Positions 8,284-16,168 of a stretch of 42,994 nucleotides of DNA are shown here, one piece after another. Position numbers and translations under genes: made by a program. The DNA lies in contig JAFAZN010000082.1 of assembly GCA_019239775.1 (NCBI GenBank), positions 1 to 42,994 on the forward strand. Direction: 5' to 3'. The stretch comes from Chloroflexota bacterium (GTDB taxonomy: Bacteria; Chloroflexota; UBA6077; CF-72). The notes below the pieces were generated by a model. It was not told where the DNA came from, did no database searches, and saw only the letters and a program-made list of their open reading frames with translations. Numbering within the stretch: the first letter of the stretch is position 1; each line of letters begins with the position of its first letter.

Positions 8284-9081
8284 TTACGCCCCGATCAGGC
8301 GCTGCAACCAGGTTGGAATCGAGGTCTGCGTGCCGTTGAGCACCACGCCGCGAAGCTTGCCCTCCTCGAGCTGCTCGAGCGCCTTGGTGACCAGGTTCAT
8401 CGGAGTGACACCGGAGCGCGCCACGCAGATGGCGCCATCCGCGAGGTCCGTCAGCAGCACCGAATCGCTATTGGCAAGGATAGGTGGCAGATCGAGAATG
8501 ACGACCTCGTATGACTGGCGCATGCTGTCGATCAGGGCGGCGATGCGGCTGGATCGCAGTGGTCGACCGACGTGACGCACCTGACCACCCACCGGCACGA
8601 TGTGCAGGTTGTCCAGATAGGTTGGACGGATGGCCGCCTGGAGGGGTTCGCCCGCGGAGACACAGTCCACCAGGCCAGGGGTTGCCGCGACGTCGAAGTC
8701 CTGCGCCAGGGCGGGACGTTGGAAGTCCGTTTCTACCAGCAGCACGCGGCGATCCGGAAAGTCCTGGGCGATGGTTGTCGCCAGGCCAACCGCCACGGTG
8801 GTTTTGCCCTCACCAGCAATTGCGCTGCAAACTGCGAGGACTTCGGAGGTGAAGCCGACGCCGGCCCGCGTGTAGATGCCGCGGAAGACGTCGTCCACGC
8901 CGGAGAAGTGCCATTCGCGTGGCTCCTGCCGGTTAAGGCCCAGCGCGCCGTTGTTCCGGCGCTGAAGGTAGCCGCCCTCGGCCGGGCCGTTGGTTTTGCC
9001 GTGCGTCCAGTCCGCGGCGGTCTCGGCGGTCGGATCGGTAATGTCCGTCATGTCGGTGTCCAGATACTCCTGCGTCGCCAT
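8284..9081 (-). CDS. CpsD/CapB-like tyrosine-kinase-type P-loop ATPase
   Basis: 265 residues. The P-loop is SAIAGEGKTTVAVGLA (about 85-100), the Walker A' segment is VLLVETDFQRPAL and Walker B is VVILDLPPIL, the arrangement of bacterial tyrosine kinases and MinD/ParA-type ATPases in polysaccharide operons. The family pairs with Wzz to control chain length through ATP binding and Tyr phosphorylation. The usual C-terminal tyrosine cluster is missing: the protein ends TSIPTWLQRLIGA, and the few tyrosines lie near the N-terminus. Walker A' has ETD in place of the common DAD/DxD. It follows wzz by 3 nt, the split Wzz + kinase arrangement known from Firmicutes. ATPase assignment is firm, autokinase activity is unproven. 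Confidence 0.85.
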   Translation of the reverse strand: MATQEYLDTDMTDITDPTAETAADWTHGKTNGPAEGGYLQRRNNGALGLNRQEPREWHFSGVDDVFRGIYTRAGVGFTSEVLAVCSAIAGEGKTTVAVGLATTIAQDFPDRRVLLVETDFQRPALAQDFDVAATPGLVDCVSAGEPLQAAIRPTYLDNLHIVPVGGQVRHVGRPLRSSRIAALIDSMRQSYEVVILDLPPILANSDSVLLTDLADGAICVARSGVTPMNLVTKALEQLEEGKLRGVVLNGTQTSIPTWLQRLIGA

Positions 9082-9084
9082 GGA

Positions 9085-10158
9085 TCAGCGTGCCCCCCGA
9101 GCAGCGGGCAAAGCCATGCCAGCCGCGGCCCCAATGGCCCGTCGTGTCGCGACGGTGCGCAATTTCTTGGGAACGCGTTTGACAGTCAGGCTTGGCACCG
9201 CACCCAGCAGACGCAGACCCGGTGCGAGATCCGCTTCGTCGCGCGCCGAACGATCCGCGGCGACGAACAGGACGAGCAGAAGGGCGCTGAGCCCCAGACC
9301 GCTCACGAGCGCTGCGATGGGATAAACGATGAGTTTCCGAAGTGAGCGCGTTGGCGCAGTCGGCATCTTGGCCTGATCGAGCACCTGGAAGCCGAGCTGG
9401 GCGCCCTGCAGCGCCGCGGCCGAATCACGCTGCGCCGCCTGCAGATTCGTCTGCGCACTGTTGAGATCACTCTGAGCCTGCTGGACAGCCGTGGTGAGCT
9501 GAGCTAGCTTCGGATCCAGCAGCGCGGCCATATCCGGTGTGGTGGTGGTTGGGTCCAGTCCAACGTTGGCGTCACCCGCGGCGGCTTGCGTCGCGAGATA
9601 CCGCCGCAGATCCGCGGTCGCTTTGCTAAGCGTCTGCTGCGACTCCTGGATGTGCGACTGGTAGTAGGCAACGGCAAGGCCGGATTGATCGGTCATATCC
9701 GCCTGGACCTTTTCCTGGTACGCGTTGACCAGGGAGGTCGCGACTTCGTAGGAAAGCAAACCGGTTGGCGCGGACACCGCCACGATCAGCAGATGGTCGC
9801 TGGGACGATCGATGCTAATGGTGTGCGTCAGAATGTCGTCGATTCGAGCTTCGCCGGCACTCGACCCAACCAATGGAGCGAGCGTTGTCGTCCGCCTGGC
9901 GACGTCCACCTCGAACGGGTGGGTATGCAGCAACTCGGTCATGTGGTTCGCTTGTACCTGGGCAGGCGTCACCCACTGGTTGGACCCATCCTGGTAATTC
10001 AGGTAGGTCGGGTGATCAACCCAGATGGCAACGTACGAGTCGTACACCGTGGGCGCCGTCGCGACAACGATCGGCGTGACAACCGCTGGTATGAGGATCG
10101 GCGGCAGCAGCAACAAGAGCTTGTGCCGAAAAAATGCCTCCAGTATTCGTCGAATCAT
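9085..10158 (-). CDS. Wzz-type polysaccharide co-polymerase (chain-length determinant)
   Basis: 357 residues with the Wzz topology: an N-terminal membrane helix (about 13-38), a long extracytoplasmic part and a second helix (about 285-312) followed by a basic cytoplasmic tail. The central part carries predicted coiled coil (residues about 165-275, rich in Gln/Ala, including QQAQSDLNSAQTNLQAAQ). Wzz proteins set the length of Wzy-made polymers and recruit the kinase, which here is the separate product encoded 3 nt downstream. The start ATG overlaps the stop of the preceding glycosyltransferase gene as ATGA, implying translational coupling. Confidence 0.85.
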   Translation of the reverse strand: MIRRILEAFFRHKLLLLLPPILIPAVVTPIVVATAPTVYDSYVAIWVDHPTYLNYQDGSNQWVTPAQVQANHMTELLHTHPFEVDVARRTTTLAPLVGSSAGEARIDDILTHTISIDRPSDHLLIVAVSAPTGLLSYEVATSLVNAYQEKVQADMTDQSGLAVAYYQSHIQESQQTLSKATADLRRYLATQAAAGDANVGLDPTTTTPDMAALLDPKLAQLTTAVQQAQSDLNSAQTNLQAAQRDSAAALQGAQLGFQVLDQAKMPTAPTRSLRKLIVYPIAALVSGLGLSALLLVLFVAADRSARDEADLAPGLRLLGAVPSLTVKRVPKKLRTVATRRAIGAAAGMALPAARGAR

Positions 10159-11312
10159 GCCGCTCTCCTCGTGTGCTGCTGAGCCAGACCCAGGTCGACG
10201 ACCAGGTCCAGCAAAGCGCTGTTATTGCGTTGCGCGTCGAATTTGGCGCGTGCGAGGGCATGACCCACGCTGCCCATGCTGTCGCGGCGCGCTGGATCAT
10301 CGACCAGCGCTGCCACCGCGGCGCGAAGCGCGGCCGCGTTGCCAGGTTCAATCAGAAGTCCGGATGCACCGGGTGTTACCGCCTCGGAGAGTGCGCCGAC
10401 GTCGGTCGTGATGACCGGTAGTCCGGCGGCCGTCGCTTCCATCAGCACTACAGCCAAACAATCGGCATATGTGGGCAGGATGAACAGGTCGGCCTGCGCG
10501 AACTGCCGCAGTAGTTCGGGGCTGTTGGCCTGCAAACCACGATGCACGAACACGTTCGGCTGCTCCTGGACATTGGCACCCGTCACCAGGTGCAGCTCAC
10601 ATCGCTCAGCGAGATACGGATCCCGCATCAACTCGAGGAGGAGTGGTCCACCCTTGCGCTGGAAGTCTCCGCCGACAAACAGCAACCGAACCCGCCCGGC
10701 CGCCGAAGAAGAGTCCACCTCAGAGGTGCGTCGCTCTCCAATGGCGAAGTAGTCCGGTGCCGCACCGGGTGCCAGAACGCGAATCTTGTTGCCGTCGATG
10801 GCGTAGTCGTCAATGACGGACCGTTTGGTCCATTCCGACCATGTCACCAGTTGCGCGGCGTCTTGAAGCGCAAGTTGGTTGAGGCGGAACTTCTGCCGAT
10901 CGACGAAGCCGTTGCCGGCCGCGCGGTGGCCGTACGCTGCGCCCACGCTGTCGTAATTGATTGGGGTTGCGTCCAGCGAAACAATTGTTGGTGTCTGGCG
11001 CATGTGCGTCCGAGAAAACAGCGAAGTGACCTGCGTGTGGAACACGATTGCGTCCAGCGACTCGCGAGCCTGGATGCCGTCGAGCGCGCGGCGTGCTCGC
11101 CAGCTGGCGCGCACTGACCAGTTGCTCCGCATGAGCGGTACGAATCGAGCCCGCCCACTCACCGCGAACGGGATTGGCACCCACTCGGGCGTCACATCCG
11201 TCCGCAGCGCTGCGTAGCTGCGCAGGTTGCGGTAGTGGGTCACATGTCCGAGTGTCTGCTCTACGACAAATGCCGTACGGACAGCGCGACTCGGACGCAC
11301 TTGCTGCTTCAT
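10155..11312 (-). CDS. GT4-family glycosyltransferase, first gene of the polymerase operon
   Basis: 385 residues with a GT-B fold. Visible are LLFVGGDFQRKGGPLLLEL, HRGLQANSPELLRQFAQADLFILPTYADCLAVVLMEATAAGLPVITTDVGALSEAV (GT4 acceptor-to-donor region with a diverged EX7E, here D-C-L-A-V-V-L-M-E). It closely resembles the protein at 18955-20079 (shared VGGxFxRKGG, NSPELLR, ADLFxLPTxAxC), so the two are probably paralogues. It leads the operon running to 5439. The ATG lies only about 10 nt after a -10-like CAGAAT and has no well-placed Shine-Dalgarno. The repeat at 11361-11377 lies 48 bp upstream. Confidence 0.9.
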   Translation of the reverse strand: MKQQVRPSRAVRTAFVVEQTLGHVTHYRNLRSYAALRTDVTPEWVPIPFAVSGRARFVPLMRSNWSVRASWRARRALDGIQARESLDAIVFHTQVTSLFSRTHMRQTPTIVSLDATPINYDSVGAAYGHRAAGNGFVDRQKFRLNQLALQDAAQLVTWSEWTKRSVIDDYAIDGNKIRVLAPGAAPDYFAIGERRTSEVDSSSAAGRVRLLFVGGDFQRKGGPLLLELMRDPYLAERCELHLVTGANVQEQPNVFVHRGLQANSPELLRQFAQADLFILPTYADCLAVVLMEATAAGLPVITTDVGALSEAVTPGASGLLIEPGNAAALRAAVAALVDDPARRDSMGSVGHALARAKFDAQRNNSALLDLVVDLGLAQQHTRRAA

Positions 11313-11322
11313 CCTGGCCTAG

Positions 11323-11328
11323 ATTCTG
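11323..11328 (-). promoter_or_regulatory. Candidate -10 element CAGAAT
   Basis: Matches the xAxxxT rule of sigma70 -10 elements and has the same 32-bp distance to its repeat as the elements at 18889, 23396, 24990 and 23519. Transcription would start about 4-5 nt before the ATG at 11312. No -35 element is visible, as expected for an activator-dependent promoter. Confidence 0.45.
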
Positions 11329-11360
11329 TGGCCGACCCGCCACACCCGCCGTCGATGCCT

Positions 11361-11377
11361 GGTTGAGAAACGGTTGA
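11361..11377 (-). promoter_or_regulatory. Direct repeat site S1 (GGTTGA-N5-GGTTGA)
   Basis: On the plus strand two perfect GGTTGA hexamers start 11 bp apart (11361 and 11372), which reads TCAACC-N5-TCAACC towards the gene. It is 48 bp upstream of the ATG at 11312. A -10-like CAGAAT lies at 11328-11323, exactly 32 bp beyond the repeat. Proposed activator site for the polymerase operon. Confidence 0.65.
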
Positions 11378-11385
11378 CCGCATCG

Positions 11386-11943
11386 CTATCCGCCCGAGCT
11401 GGTGGCAATGAACGTTGGGCCACCGCTACTGTGCATTTCGATCGTCGGTCCGCGGTCGGCAAATGGCGACTCATCCGCAGCCCAAACGAAGGTCAACCAC
11501 ACGAGGAACACCACGATGGAGACCAGCGCTGCGATGGCCGCAACCAGCAGCACCAGACGGCCCGTCAAGGACGGAGCTTTTTCTACGGAAGGGTGGCTGG
11601 CCCGCTGCCTTGCAGCCACAACATCGGCGCGACTGCGAACTGCTAGCGCGGCGCCGGGCTTCACCGGATGCGAGGCGATTGTCGGGATCATGCGCTCGCG
11701 CCGTCGTTCTCGGGCGCGCTGGAGGTCGTACGTGGCCCGCCTACCGGTGTCGCTGAGGACGTGGTAGGCGGTGTTGATGTCGCGAATCCGCCGCTCGGCG
11801 GACGGGTCCTTTCTTACGTCGGGGTGCCAGGTGCGTGCCAGCACCTTGTACGCGGCCTGAATAACTTCAGGGCTAGCATTGGCACTCACCTCGAGCATCT
11901 CATAGAGGTCGACGCCGCCGCGCTCGGGCGACGAATCGGCCAT
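11386..11943 (-). CDS. J-domain (DnaJ-like) membrane protein
   Basis: 185 residues. An N-terminal J domain (about 12-72) has DLYEMLEVSANASPEVIQAAY, the diagnostic HPD tripeptide in RTWHPDVRKD, and INTAYHVLSDTGRRATYD. A basic linker with many Arg follows, then one membrane helix (about 127-152) and a short Gly/Ser tail outside. J domains stimulate Hsp70 ATPase, so this should recruit DnaK to the membrane. No zinc-finger or substrate-binding DnaJ domains are present. Its ATG overlaps the stop of the adaptor gene as TGATG, so the two are translationally coupled. The reason for pairing a J protein with a secretion-type adaptor is unknown. Confidence 0.85.
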   Translation of the reverse strand: MADSSPERGGVDLYEMLEVSANASPEVIQAAYKVLARTWHPDVRKDPSAERRIRDINTAYHVLSDTGRRATYDLQRARERRRERMIPTIASHPVKPGAALAVRSRADVVAARQRASHPSVEKAPSLTGRLVLLVAAIAALVSIVVFLVWLTFVWAADESPFADRGPTIEMHSSGGPTFIATSSGG

Positions 11944-13844
11944 CAGGACGTCAGTGTCACGACCTGGCCCTCGCTCAGGCCGCTGACAATCTCAACCTTG
12001 TCGTCCGCGGTAATCCCAACCTGTACGTTGGTAATCTTCTTGTTGGCGCCATCGACGACCTCGACGTAGGTTTTGCCGGCAGTCGTGCGCAGGGCCGTCT
12101 TGGGCACGACCAGCACGTCGGTCTTTTGCTGCACCGTCACTTTGGCGGTCACCGGGATCCCAAACCGCGGGGCACCACTCGCCGGCCAGTCAGCCTTGAT
12201 ATCAGCGGTCGCATTGCCGCCGCTCTGCGCGGCTGTTGTCATCTTGGCCACCGAGCCCGGGATGGTTACCGGCGTGCCGTTGCCCGAATCGAGGGAGATG
12301 TCGGCGGACTGGCCAACACTCAATTGCGCCGCTTCGTCGTCGCTCAACTGGAGGCGCACGATGGGAGATCCAGGCTGCGCCAGCGTAATCGCTGGTTTCG
12401 CCGAGGTGATCGTGTCGCCCGGCTTGACCTTTACGGACAGAACCGTGCCTGTGAACGGAGCGATGATCTTGGACTGGTCAAGCTGGTTCTGCAAGCTGGC
12501 GACATCCGCGTCGTCCTGCGTCACGGCTTCCTGCAGGGAGCCGAGGTCGACTCCACCCGGATCGGTTGGAGACTGAACCGCCGTCTGTGCTGCAAGCAAA
12601 TTCTGCTGGGCGCGACGGACCTGGTCCTGCGCGTCGGCAAGCTCGAGCGGAGTCGGATGGCCGTTGAGCGAATCGACTCGCGCTTGCGCGTCGGCGGCAG
12701 CGTTTGTCGCGGCGTCAACTGCCGCCTGCGCTGCGTCCAGCGTCTGCTGGTCCGCCGGGTTCCCCAGCGCAGCAAACTTCGCGTTCGCCGCGGACAGCGC
12801 GTCCTGAGCCGCTTGTGCTTTCTGGGTAGCCGTCTGCACGTCATAGTCGGCCGGCGGGGTCTGGAGTTTGTCGAGCTTGTCCTGGGCTTGCTGCACCGCA
12901 AGCTGGGCATCTGCCACGGCGCTGTCGTGCGCCAGCTTGCCCGCGGCGGGGTCCAGCTTTGGATCTGGCTTGGATGAGATGGTCAGCTGCAGATTGGTCT
13001 TGGCGCGATCGACGTCGCGCTGCGCTGCTTGAATGACCATCGGGTCCGGACCCCGCAGGAGGTTCTGCAGGTCGGCATTGGCCTTCTCGGCGGCGATCTG
13101 CGCATTCTGTACGTCGAGCTGCGCCTGCCGCACCGTCGCCGAGTCTGGCAGGTTATTGAGCTTGTCCTGCGCAGCTTGCGCTTTTTGCAGCTGCGCCACG
13201 GCATTGACCAGGTTCTGCTGCGCGGCGTGCTTGTCGGCGTCCGACGGGCCAGCGAGCACCTGGTCCAGTTGCGCCTGCGCCTTGCGTAGGCCGGCTTGAG
13301 CATCCTGAATTGCTTGCTGCTGTTGCTGTTGTTGCTGTGCCGCGCGTTGCGCGCTGGTTTTCTGCTGAGCCGCGAGCTGGGCTCGCGCCTGAGCCAGGTT
13401 GGCCTTCGAGGTCTGCGCGCGCGCTTGTGCCGCGTCGAGCGACCGCTGCAGTTCGACCGTGTCGAGCTGGAGCAGGACATCGCCTTCATTCACGGCCTGG
13501 CCGGCCTTGACCTTGACGTCCTGGACCTTGCCGGAGCCTTGATAAACGATCGGGACTTCGACGGGAGCCGAAACCACGCCATCGATGGACATCGTCTGGG
13601 CGATGGCATCCTTTTTCACCAGCGCCTGGCGCGGGCCAAGCTGCGTGGTCGCCACCGAGTTGGCGGGGATAGCCACTGTCGGGCCGGCTTGGACCACGCT
13701 GTCGGCCGGGACTGTGCCGCTGGCAGCGGTTGTTCCGTCGGTAGTGTTGGTCAACCTGGGCAACATGCCGCAGGCGGTGGACAGCGACAGGGTGAGCAGA
13801 CCCGCCACCGCGAATTTCCTGGACCAGTTGGTACGAGTCGTCAC
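11943..13844 (-). CDS. HlyD/MacA-type adaptor lipoprotein with a very long coiled coil
   Basis: 633 residues. The N-terminus is a lipoprotein signal (LSLSTAC, lipid Cys 25). A lipoyl-like half motif (GSGKVQDVKVKAGQAVNEGDVLLQLD, about 103-128) is followed by some 325 residues of Ala/Gln-rich helical hairpin (about 130-455) with a run of eight or nine Gln near 170, then the second lipoyl half (IIAPFTGTVLSVKVKPGDTI), a beta-barrel and a membrane-proximal domain. Typical membrane fusion proteins have 350-450 residues, so the hairpin is greatly extended. No transporter is adjacent: it shares an operon only with the J-domain gene. In this island it might serve polymer or protein export (inference). 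GTG start with GAGGAG 11 nt upstream. Confidence 0.85.
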   Translation of the reverse strand: MTTRTNWSRKFAVAGLLTLSLSTACGMLPRLTNTTDGTTAASGTVPADSVVQAGPTVAIPANSVATTQLGPRQALVKKDAIAQTMSIDGVVSAPVEVPIVYQGSGKVQDVKVKAGQAVNEGDVLLQLDTVELQRSLDAAQARAQTSKANLAQARAQLAAQQKTSAQRAAQQQQQQQQAIQDAQAGLRKAQAQLDQVLAGPSDADKHAAQQNLVNAVAQLQKAQAAQDKLNNLPDSATVRQAQLDVQNAQIAAEKANADLQNLLRGPDPMVIQAAQRDVDRAKTNLQLTISSKPDPKLDPAAGKLAHDSAVADAQLAVQQAQDKLDKLQTPPADYDVQTATQKAQAAQDALSAANAKFAALGNPADQQTLDAAQAAVDAATNAAADAQARVDSLNGHPTPLELADAQDQVRRAQQNLLAAQTAVQSPTDPGGVDLGSLQEAVTQDDADVASLQNQLDQSKIIAPFTGTVLSVKVKPGDTITSAKPAITLAQPGSPIVRLQLSDDEAAQLSVGQSADISLDSGNGTPVTIPGSVAKMTTAAQSGGNATADIKADWPASGAPRFGIPVTAKVTVQQKTDVLVVPKTALRTTAGKTYVEVVDGANKKITNVQVGITADDKVEIVSGLSEGQVVTLTS

Positions 13845-13907
13845 GGTCTATCAGTCTCCTCTGTCAACCTGCGCACACATGGCATTCATCGATACGTCGT
13901 GAGTGCC

Positions 13908-13913
13908 ATCCTA
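13908..13913 (-). promoter_or_regulatory. Candidate -10 element TAGGAT
   Basis: TAGGAT lies 42 bp beyond repeat S2, that is 10 bp (about one helical turn) further than at the other promoters of the set. It would give a leader of about 55-60 nt containing the GAGGAG ribosome site of the adaptor gene. Confidence 0.4.
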
Positions 13914-13955
13914 GCTACGGCCCGTTGAGAGGCCTGGCGTGCACTTTTGCGAGAC

Positions 13956-13972
13956 GATTGAGATTTGGTTGA
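13956..13972 (-). promoter_or_regulatory. Direct repeat site S2 (GATTGA-N5-GGTTGA)
   Basis: Two hexamers start 11 bp apart (13956 and 13967) in the same orientation to the downstream gene as the other sites of the set. It lies between the EpsI-like gene and the adaptor gene, 111 bp upstream of the GTG at 13844. Confidence 0.6.
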
Positions 13973-13981
13973 GCCGCCTCT

Positions 13982-14590
13982 TTACGAGGCGTACCAGCCT
14001 GAGATCCGTGGGAAGAGTGTGTCCGCGAGCTGGCTGGCTTGCTGCGCAACCGCCGCGTCGTCATTCCCCGTCAACGCGCTGGTGAGGTAGAGCTTGTAGT
14101 AGTCGTTCGCCAGCGCCATCACGCTGTCAAACACCGAAGCGCCCCAGGCCACTGGGCCGTTTCCGAGCAGGCCGCGCCGTTCACCATATGCGTACACCAC
14201 CAGCCAGCGCTCCTCGCCGCGCGAGGCAATCAACGCCTGATAGCGACCAGGCGCCTGAAACGACGAGACCTCGTAACCGCTTCCCAGGAATGGCACGTCG
14301 GCGCCCGCAAGGAACAGCTTCGGACTGGTGTTGGTCACCACCGTCAGCGTGGTAGGCGGCGCATCTGCGCGGAAGTAGGCGCGAGTAACAAAGGTCGCGC
14401 CGTTGGCGGACTCCAGCGTCTCAGGCCCAACGCCCCAATCGGGGACGGCGTACAGCGCATCGGCCGTGGGCCAGCGCGGGTCCTGTGCTGGCCGAGGCCC
14501 ACCGATCACCGTCGACACCGTCGCAGCGAACAGGAGAACCCCGATCAGTACGAAGGACCGTTGATAAAAGCCGTTGATAAAAGCTTGCAT
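13982..14590 (-). CDS. EpsI-type exosortase-associated protein
   Basis: 202 residues. One N-terminal membrane helix (about 12-30, SFVLIGVLLFAATVSTVIGG) is followed by an extracytoplasmic domain with WGVGPETLESANGATFVTRAYF, VVTNTSPKLFLAG and RWLVVYAYGERRG. This layout and its position right after an exosortase gene match the EpsI/exosortase C-terminal-associated family, which in other bacteria is often fused to the exosortase. Here it is a separate gene whose start overlaps the exosortase gene by 46 bp. It is the last gene of the unit beginning at 18828. The family assignment rests on context plus topology more than on a diagnostic motif. Confidence 0.7.
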   Translation of the reverse strand: MQAFINGFYQRSFVLIGVLLFAATVSTVIGGPRPAQDPRWPTADALYAVPDWGVGPETLESANGATFVTRAYFRADAPPTTLTVVTNTSPKLFLAGADVPFLGSGYEVSSFQAPGRYQALIASRGEERWLVVYAYGERRGLLGNGPVAWGASVFDSVMALANDYYKLYLTSALTGNDDAAVAQQASQLADTLFPRISGWYAS

Positions 14591-15396
14591 CCGACCAACC
14601 GGCTGATTAGCAGCAGCCCACTCAGCGCGAGCCCGAAGAGGACCAGGCTCGACGCGCCATGAAAGAATCCAACGGCGGCGTCCTGGCCCAGCCAGTTCGC
14701 CACCAGTAGCACCAGCGTTACGCGCGCGGTGTTGGCCAGGAGAACGAGCGGCAACACGCTAAAGAAGACGGCCACACGTCCAGGCAGCGAACCACGTGTC
14801 GCATAGGTCCATAACGCGGCGAGCGCGAGCAGCGAGAGCAGCGAGCTCATGCCCGAGCAGGCCTCGGCGACCACGAACGCAAATGTCTGCGACTGAATCA
14901 CCAGGCCTTCGCGCACGATGTGCAGGCCAAGCGCCTGTCCCGCAAAGGCGGCTCCGGTTGCCGTGATGTTCTGGAGCGCAAAGCCCAGTGAATTGAGCAA
15001 ACCTCGGTAGAGGCCGAGGCCAAAAATCAGAAACGCAATTGGAAATGCCAGCACCCGCGCGGCGCGCCAGCCCCACAAGTACACAACCGTGCCAAATAAC
15101 AACGGACTGATTGCGATGCCGCCGAGCGCATTAATGCCCATGCGACGACTCACGAGCGTGAGGACTAACGCGAATGCGACGATGGCCAGACCAACGTTCG
15201 AGCCGCGGCCGATGCTCGCGAACAGCGCCTTGCGCTGCCACCAGACCATGCCAAGTGCCAGCGGGGTGATGAGAAAGCCATAGCTGAACTCCTCGTCCAG
15301 CGACCAGACCGCCACCGCATGCACGTACGCCGGCACGATAAAAGCGGCAAGCGCTGCCAGGACTCCAATGCCCAGCAGCGCTCCCTTGAATCGCAT
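14545..15396 (-). CDS. Exosortase (XrtX-like transpeptidase-type membrane protease)
   Basis: 283 residues with about eight membrane helices. All three catalytic positions of exosortases/archaeosortases are present: Cys 180 in AEACSGMSSL, Arg 225 in ANTARVTL and His 246 in FFHGASSLVLF. The family cuts C-terminal tripartite sorting signals (PEP-CTERM and relatives) and anchors the protein outside the membrane. ATG at 15396 is preferred to the TTG at 15399. The upstream neighbour (15401-16168) carries a tripartite C-terminus and the downstream neighbour is EpsI-like, so enzyme, substrate and partner are consecutive genes. Confidence 0.92.
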   Translation of the reverse strand: MRFKGALLGIGVLAALAAFIVPAYVHAVAVWSLDEEFSYGFLITPLALGMVWWQRKALFASIGRGSNVGLAIVAFALVLTLVSRRMGINALGGIAISPLLFGTVVYLWGWRAARVLAFPIAFLIFGLGLYRGLLNSLGFALQNITATGAAFAGQALGLHIVREGLVIQSQTFAFVVAEACSGMSSLLSLLALAALWTYATRGSLPGRVAVFFSVLPLVLLANTARVTLVLLVANWLGQDAAVGFFHGASSLVLFGLALSGLLLISRLVGCKLLSTAFINGPSY

Positions 15397-15400
15397 CAAC

Positions 15401-16168
15401 CTACGCGTCGTCTCGCTTACGCGCTGCGCGAAGTCGCATCAGTCCGTAGCCAACCAGGCCAAGCGCGCCCGAGCCGAACAGCGCGATGCTATCGAGCTCT
15501 GGGGTTTGTGCCCAGACGCCAGGGCTGAAAGCGGGCGAACCCGCGTACGTATTGGTTGGCTGACCGCCCGTGCCGGTGCCCGTACCCGTCAGGAGCGAGC
15601 CGCCGTAGGCCGATGTCAGGATAACTGCCTGACGGCCAATGAACGCGAACGTGGAGTTGGGATCCAGCGGGTACGCGGTGTCGATGGTCACGTTGGCGTA
15701 GCCGTAGGGCACCGAGATTGCCGCGGCCTGGCCTGAAACCGTGCCCGTGGCGGTATCGATGCTGCAGTTCGCGACCTGGGATGGAGAGTTGACCGACGAT
15801 TGTGCACCGCTGGGGTCAAAGCCAACTCCGCTCACGCGGAGCGTCGCGTTGGTCACCGGGTTTGCGAGGACCGCGCAGATGTCGACGGTCGCGCCGGTGA
15901 CTGGCTGGTTGCCGTTAGGACCGGCGCATACGACCTGAACCTGGAACGTACCGGAGAAGCCACCGCTGTTCGCAACTGGCTGCATGATGATGCCCTGGTG
16001 CCCATTCTGGTTCTGCGAGAGTCCAAGCATCCATACCTGAACGCCAGATCCGCACGTACTGCTCTGCGCGGCCACCGGGGTCGCCGCGACCAGACCGAGT
16101 CCGAGCAGGCCGAATATCGGGGCTGCCCACGCAAGCCGCGTTAGCCGCGAGAAACCGGAACCCGTCAT
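15401..16168 (-). CDS. Candidate exosortase substrate with PELDS-type C-terminal anchor
   Basis: 255 residues from the ATG at 16168; upstream in-frame codons to 16360 run into the previous gene and lack signal-peptide character, so I reject the longer start. Signal peptide about residues 1-34 ending PVAA/Q. The mature part is a beta-rich domain with VQVVCAGPNGNQPVTGATVDICAVL, including paired cysteines. The C-terminus is tripartite: TPELDS at 222-227, a hydrophobic stretch 228-244 rich in Gly/Leu, and a basic tail RLRAARKR. That is the design of PEP-CTERM proteins, but the motif is PELDS and not the usual PEP. It is 4 nt upstream of the exosortase ATG. GGAGG lies about 14 nt before the start. 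Confidence 0.75.
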   Translation of the reverse strand: MTGSGFSRLTRLAWAAPIFGLLGLGLVAATPVAAQSSTCGSGVQVWMLGLSQNQNGHQGIIMQPVANSGGFSGTFQVQVVCAGPNGNQPVTGATVDICAVLANPVTNATLRVSGVGFDPSGAQSSVNSPSQVANCSIDTATGTVSGQAAAISVPYGYANVTIDTAYPLDPNSTFAFIGRQAVILTSAYGGSLLTGTGTGTGGQPTNTYAGSPAFSPGVWAQTPELDSIALFGSGALGLVGYGLMRLRAARKRDDA

